From Hymenobacter roseosalivarius DSM 11622 (lineage in GTDB: Bacteria > Bacteroidota > Bacteroidia > Cytophagales > Hymenobacteraceae), in assembly GCF_900176135.1 (NCBI RefSeq), contig NZ_FWWW01000075.1, positions 124,001 through 188,000 of the forward strand: a stretch of 64,000 nucleotides of DNA, read 5' to 3'. Numbering within the stretch: position 1 is the first letter of the stretch; each line of letters begins with the position of its first letter. Of the stretch, positions 8,743 through 16,866 are shown one piece after another. The position numbers and the translations under genes are program-made. Under the pieces are notes generated by a model. The model saw only the letters and a program-made list of their open reading frames with translations, searched no databases and had not been told where the DNA came from.

Positions 8743-8926
8743 ATCGCAGATGTTGCAGATTTATTGAATCGCACAGATTCGTGAATGATTGTGCCGCCAT
8801 CAAAAAAGCCCCCCCAGTACGGTCTGGGGGGCTTTTTTATTAACAAACTATGGCTTGAAGCCAAATAAACAGTTCCCTTCTAGAATCAATGCAATCAAAT
8901 AAATCTGCAACATCCGCGATTTAGAA
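8737..8926. repeat. Inverted repeat at the ends of two convergent genes
   Basis: The left arm 8737-8767 and right arm 8895-8926 are complementary over about 31 bp with one mismatch and one extra base; the shared core is AAATCGCRGATGTTGCAGAT. Each arm begins in the last codon (TTC) and stop (TAA) of its gene, aceA on the left and rnd on the right, so both mRNAs end alike. A terminator hairpin lies between the arms. It could be a MITE-like unit or a duplicated 3' end. Confidence 0.7.
8802..8837. terminator. Bidirectional terminator between aceA and rnd
   Basis: A run of A, then GCCCCCC(C)AG, a short loop, CTGGGGGGC and a run of T. It can act in both directions for the convergent aceA and rnd genes. 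The stem is the GGGGGGC word in inverted repeat. Confidence 0.85.
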
Positions 8927-10096
8927 GGGCTCCGCAATCAGCCCATAATCAAGCGAATGCCGCTCAGCGGTTTCGCGCAGGATGGCTTGCTGCCATGGTC
9001 GGAGTACCTGGCCGGCCCCCAGCTCCACGATGTCGGCCACGAGGCGGTTGGACAGCACCAGATTAGCCACGAAGCCGTTGATGTCGGTCGTGATAAAGGC
9101 CTTGAGCTGAAGCAGCAGCTGCTCGCGGGCGTCGGCCTGAGCCGCTTTCTGGCCGTTGAGCCGCCGCCGGAACGGAAAGCGCCGCTGCTCGCCCGTGGCG
9201 GCCGGCTCGGGCGCGGGCACAAACGTATCGGCCGAGAGCGCCGCGAGCTGGTCGAGGTAGGGCGCGCGCTTCAGCTCGGGGTGAAGGCCGCGGGCGGCTT
9301 TCCAGTCGCTGAGGTCGCGGGGCGTGGTGCGTACTAGCTCCGAGAGGCGGTCGTTGGCGAACACCATATAGGGCGGCCGGTCGAGCTGCTTGGCTACCTG
9401 GTCGCGCAGCAGGTAGAGGTCGCGAAACAAGGGCAGCTCGTCGGGCAGAATGCGGTATTTGCCGGCAATACGCAGGTAAGGCCGCTCGTCGCGGGTATAG
9501 CGCACCGTTTCCAGGGCCGCGTTTTCCTCGGTGGCCCAATGAGCCCGGCCCAAGGCCTCCAGCTTGGCCGTGAGGCGGTCGGCCAGCTCAAACAGGTAGA
9601 TGACGTCGTTGGCCGCGTACACCTTCTGCGCATCCGTAAGCGGGCGCTTCAGCCAGTTCGACTTCTGCTCACCCTTATCCACTTCCAGGCCTAACTCACT
9701 CTGAATCAGCCGACCCAGGGAGATATTGTTGTCGGCCTCAGCCAGCAACGTGTACTGCACGCTGGTATCGGTGATGTGGCGCACGTGTACACCATATAGC
9801 TCATCAAGCAGCAGAATATCAGACTTGCAGCTGTGAAATACCTTCTCGATGGCCGGGTCGCGCAGTAGCTCCCAAATGGGCTCCAGGTCCTGGGCCGGAT
9901 TGGTAAGGGGAAGCGGGTCGATGAGGTAAACGCTGGGGCCGTCGAAGATCTGGATCAGGGCGAGATTGCGGCCGTAGCGGTGGCGCATATCATCAAACTC
10001 CAGGTCCACCGCGATGCGCGGGGCGGGACGCATGGCATCGGCTGCCGCCTGCACGGCCGCCGGAGTTGTCAGGTAGTGTATATCGGGTTGTGACAT
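8921..10096 (-). CDS. rnd: Ribonuclease D
   Basis: A 391-residue 3'-5' exoribonuclease of the DEDD superfamily acting on tRNA and other stable RNA precursors. The exonuclease domain covers about residues 10-200, with the DxE motif in IAVDLEFDD, the second-Asp motif in FHSCKSDILLL, and YAANDVIYL. An HRDC domain follows (about 205-290: LYLLRDQVAKQLDRPPYMVFAND). The start at ATG 10096 (MSQPDIHY) gives the usual N-terminus; a GTG 30 bp upstream is possible but adds a hydrophobic tail not typical of the family. It overlaps the right arm of the 8.7-8.9 kb inverted repeat at its stop. Confidence 0.88.
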   Translation of the reverse strand: MSQPDIHYLTTPAAVQAAADAMRPAPRIAVDLEFDDMRHRYGRNLALIQIFDGPSVYLIDPLPLTNPAQDLEPIWELLRDPAIEKVFHSCKSDILLLDELYGVHVRHITDTSVQYTLLAEADNNISLGRLIQSELGLEVDKGEQKSNWLKRPLTDAQKVYAANDVIYLFELADRLTAKLEALGRAHWATEENAALETVRYTRDERPYLRIAGKYRILPDELPLFRDLYLLRDQVAKQLDRPPYMVFANDRLSELVRTTPRDLSDWKAARGLHPELKRAPYLDQLAALSADTFVPAPEPAATGEQRRFPFRRRLNGQKAAQADAREQLLLQLKAFITTDINGFVANLVLSNRLVADIVELGAGQVLRPWQQAILRETAERHSLDYGLIAEPF

Positions 10097-10207
10097 GGAA
10101 ATCAAGACAAAAAACAGAGCCCACACCAGGCGGCAAGGCCGGGGGGCATTTTATCAAAGGTAGGCAGGAGTGGGGGGCAAAAGCAACGGCGCGGCCGGCA
10201 GTGGGCA

Positions 10208-11512
10208 TCAGCGGCTCAGCACGGCGCTGTGCTGCCGCACCTGCTCCACTTTCGCCCGGATTTCGGCCAGGCCCAGGTTATGGATGCTGCCCAGGTGCGT
10301 GGTCATAAACTCGCGGTGGGGCACGTAGCTGCCGTCGTCTACGGCCCGCCCCACCTGCTGGTAGGCCTCGCGGAAAGGCACCCCGGCCTGAATAAGCTGA
10401 TTGATGTTCTCCACCGAAAACACCCCGTCGTACTTGGCCTGGCTGAGCAGGTCGGGCTTGATGCTGAGCTGCGGAAGAGCGAAAATGAGTATATCGAGAA
10501 TATCCACGAACTGCATCATCGGCTCAAACAGCAGCTCTTTCAGCAGCTGAAAATCGCGGTGGTAGCCGCTGGGGAGGTTGTTCACGCAAAGCGTAATCGT
10601 GTTGGGCAGCGCCTGCAAGGCATTGCAGCGGGCCCGCACGAGCTCAAACACGTCGGGGTTTTTCTTGTGGGGCATGATGCTGGAGCCCGTGGTGAAGGCG
10701 GAGGGCAATTCCACGAAGGCCAGATCCTGGCTGTTGTAGAGCACCAGATCGTAGGCCAGCTTGGAGAGCGTGGCCCCCACGCCCGCCAGGGCAAAAGCCA
10801 GCGTCTTCTCGGTTTTGCCCCGCAGCATCTGCGCGCCCACCGCGCTTACGGCCAGCTGCCCGAAGCCCATTTCCTGGGTGGTAAGCTTTCTGTCAATGGG
10901 GAAGCTGCTGCCAAAGCCGGCCCCCGAGCCCAGCGGGTTTTGATCGGCGACGGTGTGCGCGGCTTCAAACAGGGCAATATCCAGCAGCAGATGCTCGGCG
11001 TAGGCTGAAAACCACAGGCCGAAGCTGCTGGGCATAGCGGCCTGAAAATGAGTGTAGCCGGGCATCAGATCGGCCTGGTGGGTTTCGGCTTTTTGCAGCA
11101 GAATATCCACCAGCGCCATGATTTTGGCGGCGGCCTGCCGGGTGTAGTCTTTCAGAAAAAGCTGAATGGCGGTCAGTACCTGGTCGTTGCGGGAGCGGGC
11201 GGTGTGAATCTTCTTGCCCGCGTCGCCAAACTTCTCGGTGAGGTAAAACTCGATTTTCGAATGTACATCCTCGAAGCTGTCTTCAATAACGAAGCGGCCG
11301 GCGGCAATTTCGGCTTCTAACTCACCAAAGCCTTGTAGTAGTTGGTCTTTTTCTTCCGTTGAAATGAGGCCGACTTTGGCCAGCATGATGGCCTGGGCTT
11401 TGGAGGCCAGCACGTCGAAGTGCGCCAGGTACATGTCCAGCTCCCGGTCTTTGCCGACCGTGAACCGCTCTATTTTCTCGTCAACGGCCGTGCCTTTTTC
11501 CCAGATTTTCAT
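10208..11512 (-). CDS. argH: Argininosuccinate lyase
   Basis: A 434-residue cytoplasmic enzyme for the last step of arginine synthesis, splitting argininosuccinate into arginine and fumarate. The fumarase/aspartase superfamily signature GSSIMPHKKNPD lies at about residue 275. HTARSRNDQV near 105 and TAxxLP-type segments are also present. Length is slightly short compared with the 450-470 of enterobacteria but usual for Bacteroidota. It is the last gene of the leftward argB-argE-argH group, with 3 bp between the argE stop and its ATG. Confidence 0.95.
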   Translation of the reverse strand: MKIWEKGTAVDEKIERFTVGKDRELDMYLAHFDVLASKAQAIMLAKVGLISTEEKDQLLQGFGELEAEIAAGRFVIEDSFEDVHSKIEFYLTEKFGDAGKKIHTARSRNDQVLTAIQLFLKDYTRQAAAKIMALVDILLQKAETHQADLMPGYTHFQAAMPSSFGLWFSAYAEHLLLDIALFEAAHTVADQNPLGSGAGFGSSFPIDRKLTTQEMGFGQLAVSAVGAQMLRGKTEKTLAFALAGVGATLSKLAYDLVLYNSQDLAFVELPSAFTTGSSIMPHKKNPDVFELVRARCNALQALPNTITLCVNNLPSGYHRDFQLLKELLFEPMMQFVDILDILIFALPQLSIKPDLLSQAKYDGVFSVENINQLIQAGVPFREAYQQVGRAVDDGSYVPHREFMTTHLGSIHNLGLAEIRAKVEQVRQHSAVLSR

Positions 11513-11515
11513 GTC

Positions 11516-12583
11516 TCAAAAACTAAAGCCTTCCAGCAGTTCGATGTAGCCTCGGATTCCGGCCCTCACCTCGCTAAGGTAAATGTATTCGTCGGGGGTG
11601 TGGGAGCGGGCCGAGTCGCCGGGGCCTATCTTGACCGTGTCAAACGGCAGCACGGCCTGGTCGGAGAGAGTAGCAGACCCAAACAGCTTCCGGCCCAGAT
11701 TTGCCCCCCGCAGCACCAGCGGATGCGTGGGGGCTATGCGCGAGGAGTTGAGATGCACCGAGCGCGGCGTGACTTCCGCCCGCAGGTGCTCCCGCACGAC
11801 GCGCACGATTTCCTCATTGGAATATAGCTCATTGGGCCGCACGTCGACCACAAACCGGCAGGTATCGGGCACTACGTTGTGCTGGGTGCCGGCCTGCACC
11901 TGGGTCACCGTCATTTTCACCGCCCCCAGCAGCTTCGACTCGTTGGGGAAGCGGTAGCTGCGCACCCACTGCATATCGTCCAGGGCTTTGTAAAGAGCAT
12001 TTTCGCCTTCGTCGCGGGCGGCGTGGCCGGTGCGGCCGTGGGCTACGCAATCCAAGACAACCAGGCCTTTTTCGGCAATGGCCAGGTCCATCTGGGTTGG
12101 CTCACCGACGATGCCCAGGTCAATTTTACCCAAGTGGGGCAAAATGCTGCGAATACCATTCGCGCCCGAAACTTCTTCCTCGGCCGTGATAGCGCAGATG
12201 AGGTTGAAGGCGGTTTCCCGCTCCTGAAAATAAAGAAACGCAGCCAGCAGGCTTACCGCTGCTGCCCCGGCATCATTGCTGCCCAGGCCAATGAGCTTGT
12301 CGCCTTCCCGCGCGGCCCCGAACGGGTCGTGGGTCCAGCTTGTGCCGGGCTTCACGGTATCGTGATGGGAATTGAGCAGGATGGTGGGCTTGTGGGGGGC
12401 AAATTGTTGGGCGACGGCCCACACGTTGTTGCCCGAGCGTTGAGGCTGAGCACCGTGCGTCGTCAGGAAGGCAAAAATCAAATCAGCCGTTTTGTCTTCT
12501 TCCCGCGAAAACGAAGGCGTTTGAATAAGCTGAATCAATAAGGCAATGGCCCCTTCGGTAAGCTGCTCGATTAGGCGCGGCAT
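11516..12583 (-). CDS. argE: M20-family N-acylornithine/N-acylcitrulline deacylase
   Basis: A 355-residue metallopeptidase-fold enzyme. Metal-binding motifs of M20 are visible: LLNSHHDTV at about residue 75, LGSNDAGAA at about 107, and the catalytic EEE in TAEEEVSG at about 137. In Bacteroidota arginine synthesis this enzyme removes the acyl group from N-acylcitrulline, because carbamoylation precedes deacylation (pathway knowledge). Here argF' is of the acylornithine type, so that order is expected. Whether the group is acetyl or succinyl cannot be read from this gene. Its start overlaps the argB stop by 13 bp, so translation is probably coupled. Confidence 0.85.
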   Translation of the reverse strand: MPRLIEQLTEGAIALLIQLIQTPSFSREEDKTADLIFAFLTTHGAQPQRSGNNVWAVAQQFAPHKPTILLNSHHDTVKPGTSWTHDPFGAAREGDKLIGLGSNDAGAAAVSLLAAFLYFQERETAFNLICAITAEEEVSGANGIRSILPHLGKIDLGIVGEPTQMDLAIAEKGLVVLDCVAHGRTGHAARDEGENALYKALDDMQWVRSYRFPNESKLLGAVKMTVTQVQAGTQHNVVPDTCRFVVDVRPNELYSNEEIVRVVREHLRAEVTPRSVHLNSSRIAPTHPLVLRGANLGRKLFGSATLSDQAVLPFDTVKIGPGDSARSHTPDEYIYLSEVRAGIRGYIELLEGFSF

Positions 12584-13353
12584 ACAATCGTTTTTACCGG
12601 CTCGTTGATTTTCAATGCGTTTTCAATGATGACTTTCGCTACGCCCTCATCCAGTGCCGCAAACGCATTGTCGAGCTTGGGCAGCATCCCGGCGGCAATG
12701 GTGCCGCGGGCTTTCAAGGCGGCGTAGAGCGTGGGCGTGATTTGGGGAATAACGGAGCTTTCGTCGTTCACGTCGGCCAGCACGCCATCTTTCTCGAAGC
12801 AGAAATGCAGCTCTACCTGGTAGCGGCCGGCCAGAGCGCGGGCCAAGGTGCTGGCAATGGTATCGGCGTTGGTGTTGAGCAGCTGGCCGTGGCCATCGTG
12901 GGTGATGGCGCAGAAAACGGGCATCAGATTGCCCCCCAGCAGCAGCTCGATAAAGTCAGTGTGGATGTTTTGCTTCTGCAAGTCGCCCACGAAGCCGTAG
13001 TCAACCTCCCCCACGGGCCGCTTGCTGGCCCGAATAACGTTGCCGTCGGCACCGGAGAGGCCCAGGGCATTTACGCCCGCCTGCTGAAGCAGGGCCACGA
13101 TTTGCTTGTTGGTTTTGCCCGCGTAGAACATGGTTACCACGTCCAGGGTGACCGCATCCGTGATGCGGCGGCCGTTGATCATGTTGGGCAGCATCCCCAG
13201 GCTGGCCAGCAGCTCGTTGGCCCCCTTGCCGCCGCCGTGGACCAGAATTTTTTTGCCCCCCACCCGCGCCAGCTCGCCCAGAAAGAAGCGAAGCTGGTCG
13301 GGGTCGTCAATAATTCCGCCCCCGATCTTGAAAATTTTCAGGACTTCGCTCAT
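12571..13353 (-). CDS. argB: N-acetylglutamate kinase
   Basis: A 260-residue amino acid kinase that phosphorylates N-acylglutamate. The N-terminal glycine-rich phosphate loop KIGGGIID, the HGGGKGANELL motif at about residue 40, LGLSGADGN and the C-terminal IAAGMLPKLDNAFAAL block are family features. The short form without an N-terminal arginine-sensing helix suggests that this enzyme is not the hexameric arginine-inhibited type; that is inference. It is the first gene of the leftward argB-argE-argH group and diverges from the GNAT-argG group across 585 bp. Confidence 0.92.
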   Translation of the reverse strand: MSEVLKIFKIGGGIIDDPDQLRFFLGELARVGGKKILVHGGGKGANELLASLGMLPNMINGRRITDAVTLDVVTMFYAGKTNKQIVALLQQAGVNALGLSGADGNVIRASKRPVGEVDYGFVGDLQKQNIHTDFIELLLGGNLMPVFCAITHDGHGQLLNTNADTIASTLARALAGRYQVELHFCFEKDGVLADVNDESSVIPQITPTLYAALKARGTIAAGMLPKLDNAFAALDEGVAKVIIENALKINEPVKTIVCRA

Positions 13354-13938
13354 GCAGGTAGAGAAAGGGTAAAGGTGGCGCTCAGGTCCATGTGGCTGAG
13401 TTTGTAACTAATCCGGCGAATCGCCAGCACCGGCACCGGATCGGCTTAACAGTGTTTTAAAGCCGGCCGGGTAAAGTTTCCAAAAAAAAACATCTAGTTT
13501 TGCAACGATTTAGCGGCCTATTCAATTTAAACCGCACAATCTCACTCCGTACTACGGTACCTATCATGATTCTTCTCTCTTCTATTGCACTTCTGCCGCG
13601 GCCCACTTTGGCCGTGCGAACAATGCCAGCTTAAGAGCTGGCTGCAATAATCTGCCTGCGTTTTTAGATCGATAAAAACCGGCATGGGGCCCTCCCAAAG
13701 AACCCCATTGAAGAGAACGTTCACGAATCATCCTTTGACACGAGTGTAAGCTATAGTGTGCCTTATCTTGCCTGGTTGACAGCTTTTGCTGCCCTGGCGA
13801 GACGTAAGCCAACCACCCCCTTTCTTCTGGGTTTACTTCCCGAACTGGTTCCGGTTGCCGTGTATCCTCGTCCGTAAGGACCGCCCTTCTTGCTCTCAAT
13901 TTGTACTATCTGCCATCAGGCACCCCAGTTTTACTCCC
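13354..13938. other. Long divergent arg intergenic region
   Basis: 585 bp between argB (leftward) and the GNAT gene (rightward). No credible gene is seen; short open frames here lack codon bias or family features. It holds a poly-A stretch (about 13481-13490), a candidate rightward -7 box, and a hairpin GCCAGCT/AGCTGGC at 13625-13642. If the box is used, the GNAT mRNA has a leader of about 430 nt that could contain a regulatory RNA. No known riboswitch class was recognised. Confidence 0.5.
13495..13502 (+). promoter_or_regulatory. Candidate -7 element for the rightward arg group
   Basis: TAGTTTTG matches TAnnTTTG just after a run of A. No good TTTG -33 box is seen 19 bp upstream, so this is only a candidate. 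Confidence 0.35.
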
Positions 13939-14508
13939 ATGATAATACGCGTAGCCAATGCCGACGACGCGCGGTACGTGGAAACACTTTGTCAATGGTA
14001 CGAGGAATCGGCCAAACAGCGGGGCGTAGGCATCGCCAAGCGCAACCCCGATTACGTTCGCCAGAAAATGGTGAAGGGCGACGCTATTATTGCCTTTATC
14101 GACAACGAGCTGGCTGGTTTCTGCTATATCGAAACCTACGAGGACAACACATTTGTGGTCAATTCGGGCCTGATCGTGAATACCGCTTTGCGCAAGGAAG
14201 GCCTGGGCCGCGCCATCAAGCACGAGGTGTTCAAGCTTTCGCGCACCAAATACCCGGCAGCTAAGATTTTCGGTATTACCACCAGCCTGGCGGTAATGAA
14301 GATTAATACCGAGCTAGGATATAAGCCCGTGACCTTCACGGAGCTAACGCGGAGCGACGACTTCTGGAAGGGTTGTTCCAGCTGCAAAAACTACCCCATC
14401 CTGATGGAGAATGAGCGCAAAATGTGCCTCTGCACGGGCATGGTCTACGATACGCTCAACGACCAGTTCAGCCAGCAGAGTATTGAGATTTTAAGTCAGG
14501 AGAAATAG
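13939..14508 (+). CDS. GNAT acetyltransferase, candidate N-acylglutamate synthase
   Basis: A 189-residue GNAT-fold protein. The acyl-CoA-binding region looks like the segment LRKEGLGRAIKHEVFKL (about 75-92), with the R/Q-x-x-G-x-G/A pattern as KEGLGRA. A Cys-rich stretch, GCSSCKNYP and KMCLCTGM near 153-172, is unusual and could bind metal. The ATG at 13939 is preferred over an upstream in-frame start because the GNAT fold begins at IIRVANADDA. It is the first gene of the group leading to argG, and no other argA or argJ is present, so it is the best candidate for the missing first step of the pathway (inference from context). Confidence 0.75.
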   Translation: MIIRVANADDARYVETLCQWYEESAKQRGVGIAKRNPDYVRQKMVKGDAIIAFIDNELAGFCYIETYEDNTFVVNSGLIVNTALRKEGLGRAIKHEVFKLSRTKYPAAKIFGITTSLAVMKINTELGYKPVTFTELTRSDDFWKGCSSCKNYPILMENERKMCLCTGMVYDTLNDQFSQQSIEILSQEK

Positions 14509-14511
14509 AAG

Positions 14512-14692
14512 CGGCCGTCATGCAGAGCTTGTCGAAGCATCTCGCGTGCGTGGTACTATTTTACCAACAAAAAGGCGGTTATGCTGAGGAACCGAAGCAT
14601 CTCTACCGCTTTGTTGCGATGGTAACTCAACGAAGCGGTAGAGATGCTTCGGTTCCTCAGCATAACACGACCGTAGCATGACCGCCTTATAA
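14512..14692. repeat. Long hairpin with 39-bp arms plus partial repeat units
   Basis: The arms 14578-14616 and 14628-14666 are complementary at 38 of 39 positions with an 11-nt loop; they hold ATGCTGAGGAACCGAAGCAT and its complement. A related half-unit (GTCATGCAGAGCTTGTCGAAG) lies just upstream at 14518-14538, and a trailing GACCGCC at the end. It sits between the GNAT gene and argG and belongs to the same family as the copies near 22.98-23.44 kb. Confidence 0.85.
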
Positions 14693-14708
14693 CCGTCATT
14701 CCCAACAA

Positions 14709-15896
14709 ATGAAAAAAGTAGTTTTAGCGTACAGCGGCGGCCTGGATACGTCGTACTGCGTGGTGTATCTGACCAAAGAGTTAGGCTTGGAAGTACACAC
14801 GGTCATTGTCAACTCGGGGGGCTTTTCTGCCGAAGAATTGCAACAAATCGAGACGCGGGCCTATGAGCTGGGCTCCAGCAAGCACGAGGTTATCGACGTC
14901 ACGGCGCGGTTTTACCAGGATTGTCTGCGCTATCTGCTGTTCGGCAACGTGCTGAAAAACGACACGTATCCGCTCTCCGTGAGCGCCGAGCGCATGTTTC
15001 AGGCCCTGGCACTGGCCGAGTACGCCCGTGAGCATAAAGCCGATTACATCGCCCACGGCAGCACCGGTGCCGGAAACGACCAAGTGCGCTTCGATGTGGC
15101 TTTCTCCGTAATTGCCCCCCACACCGAAATCATTACGCCCATCCGCGACCAGAAGCTCAGCCGCCAGGCCGAGATTGAGTATCTGCGCGGCCACGGCGTA
15201 GAAATGAGCTGGGAAAAAGCCCGATACTCCATCAACAAAGGCATCTGGGGTACCAGCGTGGGCGGCGTGGAAACGCTGACTTCGCACCAGGCCCTGCCGG
15301 AAACGGCTTATCCTACCCAGCTTGAGCAAACCGAGCCTACGACTATCGAAGTCACCTTCGAAAAAGGCGAACCCGTGGCGCTGAACGGTCAAAAAATGCC
15401 CCCCGTAGAACTTATTCAGGCGCTGAACGAGCTGGCGGGCCGCTACGCCATCGGCCGCGACATCCACGTAGGCGACACGATTCTGGGCATTAAAGGCCGC
15501 GTAGGCTTCGAGGCACCGGCCGCGCTGATGCTCATTAAAGCCCACCATTTGCTGGAAAAGCACACGTCCTCGCGCTGGCAGCTGCTACACAAGGACTATA
15601 TCGCCAACTGGTACGGCACGCTCCTGCACGAGGCCCAGTACCTCGACCCGGTGATGCGCGACATGGAAGCTTTCCTAGAGTCGTCGCAGGCGCGGGTGTC
15701 GGGCACGGTATTTATCAAGCTGAAGCCCTACCAATTTGAGCTGCAAGGCATTGATTCCAAGTTTGATATGATGCGCTCCAAAGTAGCGACCTACGGCGAG
15801 GAAAACGACGCCTGGGATGCCCGCGATGCGCAGGGTTTCATCAAAATATTCAGCAACCAGCTCAAAATTCACGGCAGCTTCAATGGCGAAAGTTAA
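14709..15896 (+). CDS. argG: Argininosuccinate synthase
   Basis: A 395-residue cytoplasmic ligase joining citrulline and aspartate at the cost of ATP. The PP-loop AYSGGLDTS lies at residues 8-16, and HGSTGAGNDQVRFD at about 116-129 contains the conserved aspartate/citrulline-binding segment. The sequence is of the short type (about 400 residues). The last 14 bases overlap the start of argC, so the two are translationally coupled. A long hairpin lies 40 bp upstream and may affect mRNA stability between this gene and the GNAT gene. Confidence 0.95.
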   Translation: MKKVVLAYSGGLDTSYCVVYLTKELGLEVHTVIVNSGGFSAEELQQIETRAYELGSSKHEVIDVTARFYQDCLRYLLFGNVLKNDTYPLSVSAERMFQALALAEYAREHKADYIAHGSTGAGNDQVRFDVAFSVIAPHTEIITPIRDQKLSRQAEIEYLRGHGVEMSWEKARYSINKGIWGTSVGGVETLTSHQALPETAYPTQLEQTEPTTIEVTFEKGEPVALNGQKMPPVELIQALNELAGRYAIGRDIHVGDTILGIKGRVGFEAPAALMLIKAHHLLEKHTSSRWQLLHKDYIANWYGTLLHEAQYLDPVMRDMEAFLESSQARVSGTVFIKLKPYQFELQGIDSKFDMMRSKVATYGEENDAWDARDAQGFIKIFSNQLKIHGSFNGES

Positions 15897-16866
15897 GGTA
15901 GGCATTGTGGGCGGGGCCGGCTACACGGCCGGCGAGCTGATTCGCATTCTGCTGTATCATCCGCAGGTAACGATCAGCGCGGTGGTCAGCTCTTCCAATG
16001 CCGGCAACCCCGTGTATCAGGTACACGACGACTTAGTGGGCGAAACCGACCTGCGCTTTCAAAGCGACCTGAACGGCGACGAAGAGGTGGTTTTCCTGTG
16101 CCTGGGTCACGGCAATTCCCGCAGTTTTCTGGAGAAGAACACTGTGCCCGCAGAAGCCAAAATCATTGATTTAAGTAATGATTTTCGGCTGAATGTTGAT
16201 AAAGAGGTGGCTGGACGAAGCTTCGTATATGGCTTGCCCGAGCTGAATAAATCTGCCATTCAATCTGCGCAGAACATTGCCAATCCCGGCTGCTTTGCCA
16301 CGACTATTCAGCTCGCTTTGCTGCCTTTGGCGCAAGCCGGCCTGCTTACTAGCGACGTGCACGTATCGGCAATTACTGGTTCTACGGGTGCGGGGCAGAG
16401 CTTGTCGGAGACGGTGCATTTCTCGTGGCGTACTAATAACGTGTCTATCTATAAGCCTTTCACGCACCAGCACCTCGGCGAGATAGGAGAGAGCCTGACG
16501 CAGCTACAGCCGCAGCTGGAAGGTGATATTCACTTCATTCCGTACCGCGGCAACTTCTCACGGGGCATTTTCGCCAGCGTGTACACGCCTTCCGAGCTAA
16601 GTCAGGAGGAGGCGCGGAAGCTGTTCAAGGATTTCTATGTCGATGCTCCTTTCACTACGGTATCAGACAGGGAAATTCACCTGAAGCAGGTAGTGAATAC
16701 CAACAAGTGTGTGCTGCATGTGCAGAAAATCGGCAAGCAGCTGCTCATCACATCCGCTTTGGATAATCTGGTGAAGGGCGCCTCCGGGCAGGCTGTGCAG
16801 AACATGAACCTGCTCTTTGGGTGGGAGGAAAATGAAGGACTTCAGCTCAAATCAGTCGCTTTCTAA
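15883..16866 (+). CDS. argC: N-acetyl-gamma-glutamyl-phosphate reductase
   Basis: A 327-residue NADPH-dependent enzyme that reduces N-acylglutamyl phosphate to the semialdehyde. The N-terminal nucleotide-binding motif is VGIVGGAGYTAGEL (6-19). The catalytic Cys is at about 137 in NPGCFATT. The ATG at 15883 gives the standard N-terminus and overlaps argG by 14 bp; longer in-frame starts would lie inside argG. The stop overlaps the argD ATG as TAATG. Confidence 0.95.
   Translation: MAKVKVGIVGGAGYTAGELIRILLYHPQVTISAVVSSSNAGNPVYQVHDDLVGETDLRFQSDLNGDEEVVFLCLGHGNSRSFLEKNTVPAEAKIIDLSNDFRLNVDKEVAGRSFVYGLPELNKSAIQSAQNIANPGCFATTIQLALLPLAQAGLLTSDVHVSAITGSTGAGQSLSETVHFSWRTNNVSIYKPFTHQHLGEIGESLTQLQPQLEGDIHFIPYRGNFSRGIFASVYTPSELSQEEARKLFKDFYVDAPFTTVSDREIHLKQVVNTNKCVLHVQKIGKQLLITSALDNLVKGASGQAVQNMNLLFGWEENEGLQLKSVAF

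Noticed and set aside
13582..13899. Leftward open frame in the arg intergenic region
   Set aside because: No family features or codon bias; more likely non-coding spacer.
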